DNA from: Granulosicoccus sp. | GTDB taxonomy: Bacteria; Pseudomonadota; Gammaproteobacteria; Granulosicoccales; Granulosicoccaceae | Assembly (NCBI GenBank): GCA_023300375.1 | Contig: JALZWO010000071.1 | Span: 1-40,310 of the forward strand | Reading direction: 5' to 3' | Length of the DNA stretch: 40,310 nt | Shown: piece by piece, positions 30,300 through 38,699 of the stretch | How positions within the stretch are numbered: position 1 is the first letter of the stretch | Layout of the letters: every line of letters begins with the position of its first letter | The notes under the pieces: model-generated | Told to the model about the DNA's origin: nothing | What the model saw: the letters and a program-made list of their open reading frames with translations, nothing else | The model's database searches: none | Position numbers and translations under genes: made by a program

Positions 30300-30353
30300 T
30301 TGACAACCGCCGTACGCTGCATCGAAGCCGTGTACACCGCTAGCGGTTGTCAA
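30300..30353. promoter_or_regulatory. Nested inverted repeats upstream of the Spondin_N gene
   Basis: TTGACAACCGC (30300-30310) and GCGGTTGTCAA (30343-30353) are perfect 11-bp inverted copies 32 bases apart. Inside, ACCGCTAGCGGT (30336-30347) is a perfect 12-bp palindrome sharing the ACCGC element. The cluster ends 39 to 92 bases before the gene start on the minus strand; each outer arm carries a TTGACA -35-like hexamer. Confidence 0.6.
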
Positions 30354-30418
30354 ATGGGAGTCACCAAAGTATTTAAAGTTGTCACAAAATAATTACAAGT
30401 TGATATCGTTTTAGTTTT

Positions 30419-31330
30419 TTAGCCGGTTTTTTTTTGATTATTTCCGCGTTTTGACAGTGCTACGCCGATGAGCACAATGAACAATGCGACAAAAGCCTGA
30501 GTCGATAATCGCTCACCAAGCACTATCCAGCCAAACATCACGCCAAACAGCGGGACGAGGAAATTGATCTGGCTTAAGAAACTGGCACCTTGGCGTTGGA
30601 TGATCACCAGTATCAATAATGTCGCAGCAGCTGTTGGCCCGATAGCTAAAACTGCTACTGCTACGAGAACTTGCCATGAGGGGTTTGCTTCGAGTGGTGA
30701 TTCCAACAAAAATGCTAGTGGTAGCATTATCAATGCACCGGTAAACATCAGAGCTGCCAGCATGGAAAATTTTGGCACTCTGACCAGAGCACGAGTTATC
30801 AGTGCGTTAATGGCGTAGCAAATGGCGGCAGCCAGGATAGCTAACTGCGCCAGGGCATCAGGTCCACCCAAGTGACTTAGCGTGTTAATGCCGAAGAGCA
30901 CGACAACGCCGAGTAAGCCACACATCACACCTGCTAACTTCCAGCGGTTGAGCTTTTCGTCGTTGGTAAACACATGTGCTAACAGGATGGTGGCCAGTGG
31001 CATAACGGCCATGAAGATGGCAGCAAGGCTGGATGGCACGCGCAGCTGCCCCCAACTCACCAAAGCAAAAGGCAAAACGTAGCCAAATATTGCCGACGCC
31101 ACTATGGGTAACCAGATTTTTCCGACCTTAGGCAGACGCTGGCGTGCCCGCAGCATCAGGGGGTACAAAATGAGCGCTGCGATGGCTACCCGAGCTGTCG
31201 CCACTGTAATGGGTGTAATTTCGGAGACCGCAATGTGTGTGAACATAAAGCTTGCACCGAAAAGGCCGGCAAGTAGGACCAGTAGTGCGAAATCTTGCAA
31301 AGTAGGTGCGCTCTTTTGACTGGGCGTCAT
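30419..31330 (-). CDS. EamA/DMT-family exporter
   Basis: The 303-residue protein starts at ATG 31330 and has ten predicted membrane helices in two homologous EamA halves, the normal DMT arrangement and length. Recognisable parts are LLAGLFGASFMFTHIAV at the first helix, ATARVAIAALILYP, PSSLAAIFMAVMPLATILLA at the end of the first half, and FLSQINFLVPLFGVMFGWIVLGERL in the second half, the last being the family signature before the final helix. The Lys/Asn-rich tail (SKRGNNQKKTG) should be cytoplasmic, following the positive-inside rule. DMT exporters pump metabolites such as amino acids, purines or drugs; the substrate cannot be deduced. It stands alone: the Spondin_N gene follows on the same strand with a 157-base gap, and the TRAP genes diverge on the other side. 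Confidence 0.88.
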   Translation of the reverse strand: MTPSQKSAPTLQDFALLVLLAGLFGASFMFTHIAVSEITPITVATARVAIAALILYPLMLRARQRLPKVGKIWLPIVASAIFGYVLPFALVSWGQLRVPSSLAAIFMAVMPLATILLAHVFTNDEKLNRWKLAGVMCGLLGVVVLFGINTLSHLGGPDALAQLAILAAAICYAINALITRALVRVPKFSMLAALMFTGALIMLPLAFLLESPLEANPSWQVLVAVAVLAIGPTAAATLLILVIIQRQGASFLSQINFLVPLFGVMFGWIVLGERLSTQAFVALFIVLIGVALSKRGNNQKKTG

Positions 31331-31647
31331 ACGGTGATAGGTGTCATGAGAATGAATGTCGATTCAATTGGCGTTTGGGTAAGGTTCGGTAGAAGGTGGG
31401 CACGAGTCAAAGATAGACATTGCCGACTGCGTCATATTTCTATACGATCCATATAGTCGTCAAACCTTTAACTTTAATTCACAAATTTGAACGATGCTTT
31501 TACAAGCTTAGGTTCTCGGTATTACCTTACTTGAGAGGGTACCGGTTGTTCTGCTGAGCTGCAGTGGGTAGGTGTAGAAACGATCACAAAATTGATCACC
31601 GAACTGAAAAGTTACCACTTTCGATCGCACAACCTGGAGAGTCATTA
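31331..31647. other. Divergent intergenic region between EamA and TRAP genes
   Basis: No gene is seen. A short interrupted palindrome CTATA-N7-TATAG lies at 31440-31456, a possible operator for a GntR-type regulator such as often controls TRAP genes. TTGAAC (31487-31492) with TAGGTT after 16 bases is a weak promoter candidate for the plus strand. TGGAGAG at 31635-31641 is the ribosome-binding site of dctP. Confidence 0.4.
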
Positions 31648-32793
31648 ATGAAAGTTACCAAAAAACCAACTGTTGAATCTGCTCCCGCACGCCGCTCCTT
31701 TTTGAAAAAAGGTGCTGCAGCGAGTGCTGTAGGTGCCGCGGGTATTTTCGCCGCGCCCGCAGTCATAGGCCAAGCGCCTATTGTCATGAAAATGCAAACC
31801 TCTTGGGGTGCATCGAATATCTGGCAAGATTTTGCGCAAGACTATGCCAATCGTGTAGAGGCCATGTCTGGAGGACGATTAAAGGTTGATCTGCTCCCTG
31901 CAGGTGCTGTAGTTGCAGCATTTCAGGTTATTGATGCTTGCAACGACGGCATTATTGATGCGGCGCACTCAGTGCCGGTCTACTGGTACGGCAAATCAAA
32001 AGCGGCCTCATTATTTGGCACAGGGCCAGTATTTGGTGGTTCAGCCACTACCATGATGTCGTGGTTCTACGAGGGTGGTGGCGCTGAGTTCTATCGCAAA
32101 CTGACTCAGGATGTTCTGGATATGAACGTGGTGGCCTTCATGGGTTTCCCCATGTTTGCGCAGCCGTTTGGCTGGTTTAAGAACGAAGTGAACACGCTCG
32201 ACGATATTAAAGGCTTGAAGTACCGAACCGTAGGGCTGGCTGCTGATCTCATGCAAAACATGGGTATGTCGGTTGCCCAATTACCGGGTGGAGAGATTGT
32301 TCCGGCTATGGAGCGCGGTGTCATAGATGCCTTCGAGTTCAATAACCCATCGTCCGACAGTGACTTTGGCGCACAAGATGTTGCTAAGAACTATTATTTG
32401 TCTTCTTACCATCAAGCATCCGAGTCGTTTGAATTCATCTTCAATCGCGACTTCTTTGAAGACCTTGAGCCTGATTTACAAGCCATCTTAGAGCATAGTG
32501 TAGAGGCTGCTTCAACGGCCAATACGGCATCTGCAATGAACAGGTACTCTGCTGATTTGCAGAATTTACAAGAGTCGGGTGTGACTGTTCATCGAACATC
32601 ACAAGAAATCCTTGATGCACAGATTCAAGCTTGGGACGGATTGATTGCAGATTTGGAAAAAGATGAGTTCATGAAGGAGATTCTGGATAGCCAACGTGCT
32701 TGGGTTGAGCGCGTTACTTATTATGAACTGATGAATGCGCCTGATTATCAGCTGGCCTATAACCACTATTTTCCAGGTAAGTTAAAGCTGTAA
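31648..32793 (+). CDS. dctP: TRAP transporter substrate-binding protein (DctP type, Tat-exported)
   Basis: I start at ATG 31648 because TGGAGAG lies upstream and the next residues form a twin-arginine signal: RRSFLKKGAAASAVGAAG, cleavage near VIG/GQA. The mature 345 residues are a DctP/YiaO-type binding protein: VMKMQTSWGASNIWQDFAQDYANRV, LKVDLLPAGAVV, AHSVPVYWYGK, LKYRTVGLAADLMQNMGMSV, LPGGEIVPAMERGVIDAFEFNNPSSD. The GG.G.EFYR (GGGAEFYRKL) and E.....NP pattern matches the subgroup exporting Tat-dependent binding proteins for organic acids such as alpha-keto acids. The binding Arg equivalent is Arg in KYRTVG. The two permease genes and an amidase follow on the same strand. A folded, cofactor-free protein using Tat is a known habit of this subfamily. 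Confidence 0.93.
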   Translation: MKVTKKPTVESAPARRSFLKKGAAASAVGAAGIFAAPAVIGQAPIVMKMQTSWGASNIWQDFAQDYANRVEAMSGGRLKVDLLPAGAVVAAFQVIDACNDGIIDAAHSVPVYWYGKSKAASLFGTGPVFGGSATTMMSWFYEGGGAEFYRKLTQDVLDMNVVAFMGFPMFAQPFGWFKNEVNTLDDIKGLKYRTVGLAADLMQNMGMSVAQLPGGEIVPAMERGVIDAFEFNNPSSDSDFGAQDVAKNYYLSSYHQASESFEFIFNRDFFEDLEPDLQAILEHSVEAASTANTASAMNRYSADLQNLQESGVTVHRTSQEILDAQIQAWDGLIADLEKDEFMKEILDSQRAWVERVTYYELMNAPDYQLAYNHYFPGKLKL

Positions 32794-32934
32794 GGGCTCG
32801 GACTTAACTAAGACGATAGTGATTTACGTTTGGGCTTAAGTCGATAGTAAGAAAGGGCTATTCGAGAATACAGTTAGAGGCGAGTTGGCCTTGCTTGAAT
32901 AGCTCATTTCTGTGCAGCTTCCCAGAGGGTGGTG

Positions 32935-32956
32935 TCCGAGTCGTGATGGTCTCGGA
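32935..32956 (+). other. Hairpin between dctP and the permease genes
   Basis: TCCGAG (32935-32940) pairs with CTCGGA (32951-32956) around a 10-base loop, with further partial pairing of the flanking GGTG and CCAC. In ABC and TRAP operons such a hairpin after the binding-protein gene keeps its mRNA abundant relative to the permease part. Confidence 0.4.
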
Positions 32957-33049
32957 TGCCCACTTGGTGAACGGCTTGCGTGCATTGAGGCTAGGCATGG
33001 CAAGTACGTTGATCACACATTCTTGAAAAATTTATGGGTTTATGACTCC

Positions 33050-33628
33050 ATGCTAGGGTTTATTACATTTGCAGATAAATTATCTGCCTGGTTCGGCAAG
33101 GCCTTCGCATGGCTTATTGTGTTGATGACATTTGGTGTCAGTTACGAGGTTGTTGTTAGATACATTTTCAACTCACCAACGCCGTGGTCCCTAGATGTAT
33201 CTTTCATCATGTATGGCAGCTTGTTCATGATGGCAGGTGCTTATACCTTGTCTAAGAACGGCCATGTTCGTGGCGATTTTCTTTACAGATTGTGGCGTCC
33301 AAGGACACAGGCACTGGTCGATCTGGTGTTGTATTTTTTCTTCTTTTTTCCGGGCATTATTGCGCTAACTTTAGCAGGCTGGAAGTATTCGTCGCGATCG
33401 TGGGGCTACACCGAAGTCAGTGTTAATAGTCCTGCTGGTATTCCCATCTTCCAGTTCAAGTCAATCATGGTTGCTGCGGGCATATTGCTGTTTATCCAAG
33501 GTATGGCTCAGGTTTGCCGTTGTATCTTGTGCATACGCGAAGGCTATTGGCGCGTTGCTGAAAGTGATGTTGAAGAAACCGAAGAAATACTCACGAAGCA
33601 AGCTAGCAAGTCGACAGATGTACGGTAA
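33050..33628 (+). CDS. dctQ: TRAP transporter small permease (DctQ type)
   Basis: The frame is open from 32912, but the natural start is ATG 33050 (MLGFITFADKLSAWFG), giving 192 residues; the preceding residues are not conserved. Four membrane helices are visible (about residues 14-34, 52-70, 90-110 and 135-155). Conserved DctQ features are VSYEVVVRYIFNSPTPWSLD near the end of the first helix and GAYTLSKNGHVRGDFLYR after the second, the latter matching the family GA...L...GHVRVD signature. It forms the Na+-coupled uptake complex with DctM. The 256-base gap after dctP is longer than in most TRAP operons, but no gene fits inside it. A Glu-rich tail (DVEETEEIL) follows the last helix. Confidence 0.9.
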   Translation: MLGFITFADKLSAWFGKAFAWLIVLMTFGVSYEVVVRYIFNSPTPWSLDVSFIMYGSLFMMAGAYTLSKNGHVRGDFLYRLWRPRTQALVDLVLYFFFFFPGIIALTLAGWKYSSRSWGYTEVSVNSPAGIPIFQFKSIMVAAGILLFIQGMAQVCRCILCIREGYWRVAESDVEETEEILTKQASKSTDVR

Positions 33629-33702
33629 CTATCAACACGTGATACCTGATCAATTCACAACACCTTCCAACGCTATGATTTATCGCATGGTGGACGCAGC
33701 TC

Positions 33703-35118
33703 ATGACTGATCCGCAAATTGCTCTAGCAATGCTAGGGCTTTTTATCTGCTTTGTATTTTTGGGTTTTCCTATCGCCTTTACCCTGATGGCAATGGGCAT
33801 GGGTTTTGGTTATTACGCCTATTTTGATGCGCGGCGTATGTGGCGTGCATACAATCGTCTTGAAGAGGACGTTGGGTCTATAGAACAAGCCACTTCATGG
33901 TTAGGAGGTTTGTTCAATAACCGAATCTTCGATTTGTTTGTTAACCAGACCTACACGGTCATGTCAAATGAAGTATTAACAGCGGTACCGTTGTTTCTGT
34001 TCATGGGCTATGTTGTTGAACGAGCCAATATCGTTAGCCGTTTATTCAGCACCTTAAACATTGCAGCACGCAATATTCCGGGGTCGATGGGCGTTGCGGC
34101 GCTGATTACTTGTGCGCTGTTTGCCACTGCAACTGGTATCGTCGGTGCCGTAGTGACACTGATGGGGCTGCTGGCATTGCCCGCTATGCTCAAGGCGCGC
34201 TACAACCCGAGTTTTGCCGCAGGCATTATTTGCGCAGGTGGCACTTTGGGCATACTCATACCGCCCTCCATCATGCTTATTGTGTACGCAGCGTCATCTG
34301 GCGTTTCTATTGTGCGTTTGTATGCAGGCGCACTGTTGCCAGGACTTACACTGGTGGGCCTATATCTTGTTTACATTGTTGGGCGAGCTTTTTTGCAGCC
34401 AAATATAGCGCCTAAGCCAACACTTGAAGAAGTTCCGCACGTGCCAGCCGGTAAGCTGCTATGGATGGTCATTACCTCTTTCTTGCCTTTGGCCATTCTT
34501 ATCATGTCAGTGCTGGGGTCTATTCTTTTTGGCTTGGCAACGCCCACTGAGGCTGCGGCAATTGGTGCCTTGGGCGGTATGGTGTTAGCTGTTATCTATC
34601 GCGCAATGACATTCCAGCGGTTGCGCGAATCGGTGTACCTCACTGTGCGCACGGCGGCCATGGTGTGTTGGTTGTTCGTGGGTTCTTACACATTCTCTTC
34701 TGTATTTTCCTATCTAGGTGGTGAACACGTTATCGCTGACTTTGTCGGTGGGCTTGATCTGACGCCACTGCAATTTTTGTTAATGGCTCAACTCATTATT
34801 TTCTTGCTAGGTTGGCCGCTTGAGTGGTCTGAGATCATCATCATTTTTGTGCCCATCTTTTTGCCGCTTTTACCCTTGTTTGGTATTGATCCTTTGTTCT
34901 TCGGCATACTGGTTGCGCTTAATTTACAGACCTCGTTTTTAACCCCGCCTATGGCGATGTCCGCCTACTATTTGAAGGGCATAGCCCCCCCTGAAGTGCA
35001 ACTCACCATGATTTTCAAAGGCGTTCTGCCATTTCTTTTTCTGGTCATCGTTTCGATGGTCTTGATGTACAACTTCCCCAATATCGTTTTCTACTTGCCT
35101 GAAAAAATCTATGGGTAA
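33703..35118 (+). CDS. dctM: TRAP transporter large permease (DctM type)
   Basis: The 471-residue protein is of DctM length with about twelve membrane helices. Family signatures are LFLFMGYVVERANIVSRLF, the re-entrant region MGVAALITCALFATATGIVGAV, the motif GGTLGILIPPSIMLIVYA, and LFGLATPTEAAAIGALGGM, followed by PPMAMSAYYLKG near the C terminus. It is the channel-forming Na+-symport subunit. An insertion of about 35 residues after the first helix (ARRMWRAYNRLEEDVGSIE) is typical of the subgroup with a longer periplasmic loop. The gene overlaps the amidase start by eight bases (35111-35118), so expression of transport and amidase is coupled. The substrate is probably an organic acid or amide that the amidase then hydrolyses. 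Confidence 0.93.
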   Translation: MTDPQIALAMLGLFICFVFLGFPIAFTLMAMGMGFGYYAYFDARRMWRAYNRLEEDVGSIEQATSWLGGLFNNRIFDLFVNQTYTVMSNEVLTAVPLFLFMGYVVERANIVSRLFSTLNIAARNIPGSMGVAALITCALFATATGIVGAVVTLMGLLALPAMLKARYNPSFAAGIICAGGTLGILIPPSIMLIVYAASSGVSIVRLYAGALLPGLTLVGLYLVYIVGRAFLQPNIAPKPTLEEVPHVPAGKLLWMVITSFLPLAILIMSVLGSILFGLATPTEAAAIGALGGMVLAVIYRAMTFQRLRESVYLTVRTAAMVCWLFVGSYTFSSVFSYLGGEHVIADFVGGLDLTPLQFLLMAQLIIFLLGWPLEWSEIIIIFVPIFLPLLPLFGIDPLFFGILVALNLQTSFLTPPMAMSAYYLKGIAPPEVQLTMIFKGVLPFLFLVIVSMVLMYNFPNIVFYLPEKIYG

Positions 35119-36514
35119 CAATAGCCTTACTGATTTGACCAACACAACTGAAGGCGAGGGTGTAAATCCTCAAGCAGCACCAGCCTCGCCAATGAGTTCG
35201 GCAGCTGCGGCTATTGACATTCGCGACAGCCTTGCATCAGGTTCGATGAACGCTGCGCAGGTCGTTGGCATGTGTTTGTCGCAGATCGCTGAGCGTGAAC
35301 CTGAAGTTCAAGCTTGGGCTTGGTTGGATTCTGATTACGCGCTACAGCAGGCACAGAGGCGTGATATCGAACGACGCTCAGGCCAGCCAATGGGTCCACT
35401 GCATGGTGTGCCTGTGGGTATAAAAGATGTTATCGATACTGTTGACATGCCAACACAAAACGGCACCGTCATAGATGAGGGACGTATGCCATCCTCAGAT
35501 GCCTTCGTTGTCGAGCGATTGAAGCAAGCAGGGGCCATTATTTTAGGTAAAACGGTATCTACTGAGCTTGCGTTCCTGGCACCTTCAAAAACACGCAATC
35601 CACATAATCCAAACCGGACACCTGGTGGTTCATCTGCGGGTTCAGCTGCGGCTGTGGCCAGCGGTATGGTGCCAGTGGCTATTGGCACGCAAACGGGTGG
35701 ATCCGTTATTCGGCCTGCGGCGTTTTGCGGTGTCACTGGCTTCAAACCCACATTTGGGCGTATACCGCGCACGGGAATCTTGCTGCAGTCGGCCAGTTTG
35801 GATACGGTGGGTGTGTTTGGTCGCTCGGTGGCAGATGTTGCCATGGTTGCCGATACGTTGTTTGGGTATCAGTCGGAAGATGCTTCAACTACTCTGTCTC
35901 CGGCTGCACGATTGCTAGAAATAGCCTCCACTAACCCTCCTGTGATACCGACATTCGCGTTTGTGAAAACACCATTCTGGAGTCTGGCGGATGAGCCGAT
36001 GCAAATGGCATTGCAAGAGCTTGCCAACGTACTGGGTGAGCGATGTTTTGAGGCTCAGCTACCGAATGCTTTTGCTGACGCGGTGACTATTCGTGCGCGT
36101 ATTAATCAGGCGGAAATGGCGAAGAATTTTCATGGTTACCGTCGCACAGGTGATGATCAGTTATCTGAAGAGATAAAGGCATTTATGAATGCAGGTGATC
36201 AAGTGCTCGCCCGTGATTATCTGTCGGCGCTTGATTGGCCTGCTGTGTTCAATGCGGGTCTTGATGAAGTGTTTGAACGTTGCGATGCCATCCTCACTCC
36301 CGCTACAACAGGTGCGGCACCCGGGTTGGAGACCACGGGAGATGCGGTATTTAATGGTTTGTGGACACTGTGTGGAACGCCCGCTATTACCTTGCCGCTG
36401 TTCAGTGCGGATGACGGCATGCCAATGGGTGTTCAACTGATTGGGCGATGTGGTGATGATGCACGCCTACTCAGAACGGCGCGCTGGTTAGAAGGGTATG
36501 TTGCCTCTCTATGA
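35111..36514 (+). CDS. Amidase (amidase-signature family)
   Basis: The 467-residue enzyme starts at ATG 35111, eight bases inside dctM. The full Lys-cisSer-Ser triad is present: Lys105 in VGIKDVIDT, Ser174 in TPGGSSAGSAA and Ser198 in TQTGGSVIRPA; the 69- and 24-residue spacings are those of the family. The signature GGSSAGSAAAVASGMVPVAI leads into FCGVTGFKPTFGRIPRTGI. It has no signal peptide, so it acts in the cytoplasm on imported substrate. GatA is unlikely since no gatB/gatC is near and the C terminus is of the monomeric amidase kind. Members hydrolyse amides such as allophanate, biuret, formamides or N-acyl compounds; the actual substrate is unknown, but the coupled TRAP transporter should carry it. 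Confidence 0.9.
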   Translation: MGNNSLTDLTNTTEGEGVNPQAAPASPMSSAAAAIDIRDSLASGSMNAAQVVGMCLSQIAEREPEVQAWAWLDSDYALQQAQRRDIERRSGQPMGPLHGVPVGIKDVIDTVDMPTQNGTVIDEGRMPSSDAFVVERLKQAGAIILGKTVSTELAFLAPSKTRNPHNPNRTPGGSSAGSAAAVASGMVPVAIGTQTGGSVIRPAAFCGVTGFKPTFGRIPRTGILLQSASLDTVGVFGRSVADVAMVADTLFGYQSEDASTTLSPAARLLEIASTNPPVIPTFAFVKTPFWSLADEPMQMALQELANVLGERCFEAQLPNAFADAVTIRARINQAEMAKNFHGYRRTGDDQLSEEIKAFMNAGDQVLARDYLSALDWPAVFNAGLDEVFERCDAILTPATTGAAPGLETTGDAVFNGLWTLCGTPAITLPLFSADDGMPMGVQLIGRCGDDARLLRTARWLEGYVASL

Positions 36515-36619
36515 CTTTTGTTGTAACCAAAACTATGACCGCATTTGCTTTGCAGAGACGCGGTGGCCTAGACAAGCACCATTGTAAAAATGTAGTGTGA
36601 AAATGACAGGGGACAAGCC

Positions 36620-36796
36620 ATGACAGATTCAATCCTAGCGATCGTTGCATTTGCCGTTCTTGTCGCGTTTCTGGGCATCTTGGTTTTCTATGTGCCGCGG
36701 CTTGATCTCGGATTGGTTGTTGGCGCGACGTTACTGCTAGTAGCCTATGATTTTTTCTGGCATGGTCGTAAGCGTTCATCTAAGAAAAAGCCTTAG
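36620..36796 (+). CDS. 58-residue two-helix membrane protein
   Basis: A small gene between the amidase and the DUF1348 gene: ATG 36620 with AGGGG upstream, ending at TAG 36796. The product has two hydrophobic segments, AIVAFAVLVAFLGILVFYV and LGLVVGATLLLVAYDFF, joined by a short PRLD turn, and a strongly basic tail (HGRKRSSKKKP) that should be cytoplasmic. I recognise no named family. Its position behind the TRAP-amidase genes on the same strand suggests it is part of that transcription unit, perhaps as an accessory of the transporter. The ribosome-binding site and the consistent helix-turn-helix layout argue for a real gene despite its size. Confidence 0.65.
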   Translation: MTDSILAIVAFAVLVAFLGILVFYVPRLDLGLVVGATLLLVAYDFFWHGRKRSSKKKP

Positions 36797-36894
36797 CGCT
36801 TGAGCTTGCCCATGAGTAAACCTGGTTTGCGCGTGAGCAGCCGCGTGATCGGCTGGTATAGTTCGTTTGTTTACGAAAAGACACTGGATTACCC

Positions 36895-37365
36895 ATGACA
36901 CAAGAAAGACCACCCCTGCCACCTTTCACTACTGAAACTGCAGCACAAAAAGTACGAATGGCCGAAAACGGTTGGAATTCGCGAGATGCTGAAAAAGTCA
37001 GCCTTGCGTACACGGAAGATAGCGTATGGCGTAATCGTTCAGTGTTCATTACAGGGCGTGAATCTATTCAGGCATTTTTAATTGAGAAGTGGCAAAAAGA
37101 GCATGCGTACAGACTGATAAAAGAGCTGTGGGCTACGCATGAAAACCGGATTGCAGTTCGATTTGCCTATGAGTGGCATAACGACTGCGATGAGTGGTTC
37201 CGCTCCTACGGAAACGAGAATTGGGAGTTTGATAGCGCGGGACTGATGCGAACTCGTTTTGCCAGTATCAATGACATCTCAATTGGTGCGGCGGATCGCC
37301 TGTTCCATTGGCCTCAAGGCACACGTCCTGATGATCACGCAAGTTTGAGTGACTTGGGCTTGTAG
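36895..37365 (+). CDS. DUF1348 (NTF2-like / SnoaL-like fold) protein
   Basis: The 156-residue protein matches DUF1348 over its entire length: [89 protein letters not shown] and [13 protein letters not shown]. The fold is the nuclear-transport-factor-2-like cone, shared with SnoaL-type isomerases and hydrolases. No function is established for DUF1348; conserved Trp, Arg and Asp residues in the pocket suggest a small ligand. It has no signal peptide and is cytoplasmic. It follows the small membrane protein gene by 98 bases and may be transcribed with the TRAP-amidase genes, though the gap leaves room for its own promoter. Confidence 0.9.
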   Translation: MTQERPPLPPFTTETAAQKVRMAENGWNSRDAEKVSLAYTEDSVWRNRSVFITGRESIQAFLIEKWQKEHAYRLIKELWATHENRIAVRFAYEWHNDCDEWFRSYGNENWEFDSAGLMRTRFASINDISIGAADRLFHWPQGTRPDDHASLSDLGL

Positions 37366-37430
37366 TACTGAAAGAAGAAACGTGATTTGCGCGAAGGCGG
37401 AAACATGTCACCGGCACAAAGGCGGCAACA

Positions 37431-37512
37431 CGTCATCTCTCCGCGAAGGCGGAGATCCATTTATGCCCAAGCCAATGCCAGCATTCTAGATCCCGCCTGA
37501 GAGGGAATGACG
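37431..37512. repeat. REP/REPIN-like palindromic element
   Basis: The element begins CGTCATCTCTCCGCGAAGGC, continues through a hairpin TCTCCGCGAAGGCGGAGA (37437-37454), and ends at 37512 with the inverted counterpart GATCCCGCCTGAGAGGGAATGACG. This is the pattern of the common CGTCATCCCCGCGAAGGCGGGGATCC repeat of proteobacterial intergenic regions, here as two oppositely oriented halves. A further GCGAAGGCGG half-copy lies at 37391-37400. Confidence 0.7.
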
Positions 37513-37556
37513 GTTGGCCAGCATTGGGCACGAAATGGTTTACCAAGCTAGCTGTT

Positions 37557-38660
37557 CTACTCCAGAGTAATATTTACTCGTCGGTTAAGTTGCCTGCCGT
37601 CAGCGGTATTATTCGAAGCTACGGGATGCTGCTCACCCAGCCCACGTGTATCCATTCGTACACGACCAACATTCATTCGCAATAGCGCTTCCATCACTGA
37701 GCTGGCCCGACGCTGGGACAGTGCATCGTTATGGCGTTGAGAACCAAAGCTATCTGTATAACCTGCTAAATTGACTTCCATTTCTTCACACTGGACTAGC
37801 GTTTCTGCAATGCTAGCAATCGTCTGTATTGATTGTGCGTTAAGTTCAGCAGAATCCGAAGAGAAGTATACCGACACGACGGGATAGGCTGATGCCACGC
37901 ACTTAGGTTCTACAGTGGCTGCAGCTAATCGCGGTTCTGGCGGGGCTAGAATCGTGTCTTGCGCAGGTGCTGCCTGTGCTAAGGAAATCGCGCTAGGGTT
38001 GGAACGTTTACCCAGTCTATAAACTAACGCAAGCTGCGCATATTGCACATCTTCTTCATACGAAATAAATTCTGCTCGCAGCCCCAGCCCTACCTGTGTC
38101 ATGTACTCCAAACCCACGCCAATTAACAAGTGCGCTGAATTTGACTGATCGTAAGGCACATCACCGTCTGCACTATTGTTAATGGTGCCCACGCCTAGGC
38201 GACCATACCCTGTCAGTCCTTGTCGCTTGTATCGGTTCCGGTTCTTGCCAACATATATCAGTGCACTGGCTCCGTATTCTTCATAGTTAATACGCCCGCC
38301 CGGAGATAAACCTGCGCTGCCCAAATCCGCTGCATGAAGTTCTACTGCGAATGTCCGGTTCACATCCACGCCGAGCGTAATCTGGGCACCAGTACTAACC
38401 CTATCATTAACCTCAAATGCTGGCACTTCGCTAGTATCCGGCTCAAGCAGACTTTTACCAATACCCGCAGCCAGATAAACATGGCGTTGTATACGGTGTT
38501 GATCTATTGGTGTAGCCTGCGCAATGTCTGGTTCTTGAGCCGTACCACTAGAGCTTGTGACAACACCGGAAGTACTCAACGCTGAACAACCGCTGGCAAC
38601 TAGTGTAGCCAGCAATCCTACGGCAAATACCTGACCACGTTTTTGGCAAAGTTCAGTCAT
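37557..38660 (-). CDS. OmpA-family lipoprotein with an N-terminal beta-barrel-like domain
   Basis: I start at ATG 38660; an in-frame GTG lies three codons upstream. The lipobox VASGC gives Cys25 and a Ser at +2, predicting outer-membrane location. Residues about 60-220 consist of strands like those of OmpA barrels (HVYLAAGIGKSLLEP, AQITLGVDVNRTFAVELHAAD, GLTGYGRLGVGTI, LLIGVGLEYMTQVGLGLRAEF, YAQLALVYRLG). After a proline-rich linker the C-terminal OmpA domain (about 260-367) has VYFSSDSAELN, LAGYTDSFGSQRHNDALSQRRA and GLGEQHPVASN, with Asp and Arg positions that bind peptidoglycan in the family. It probably links the outer membrane to the cell wall. A lipid-anchored barrel-like N terminus is less usual. 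The next gene upstream on the same strand ends 40 bases away (38700), so the two may be co-transcribed. Confidence 0.87.
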   Translation of the reverse strand: MTELCQKRGQVFAVGLLATLVASGCSALSTSGVVTSSSGTAQEPDIAQATPIDQHRIQRHVYLAAGIGKSLLEPDTSEVPAFEVNDRVSTGAQITLGVDVNRTFAVELHAADLGSAGLSPGGRINYEEYGASALIYVGKNRNRYKRQGLTGYGRLGVGTINNSADGDVPYDQSNSAHLLIGVGLEYMTQVGLGLRAEFISYEEDVQYAQLALVYRLGKRSNPSAISLAQAAPAQDTILAPPEPRLAAATVEPKCVASAYPVVSVYFSSDSAELNAQSIQTIASIAETLVQCEEMEVNLAGYTDSFGSQRHNDALSQRRASSVMEALLRMNVGRVRMDTRGLGEQHPVASNNTADGRQLNRRVNITLE

Positions 38661-38699
38661 TTTAGTCACGATGTTTGATTCAGATTGTGGTTGGCTGTC

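Noticed and set aside
35111-36514. GatA subunit of tRNA amidotransferase
   Set aside because: No gatB or gatC nearby, and the gene is coupled to a TRAP transporter, which fits a catabolic amidase.
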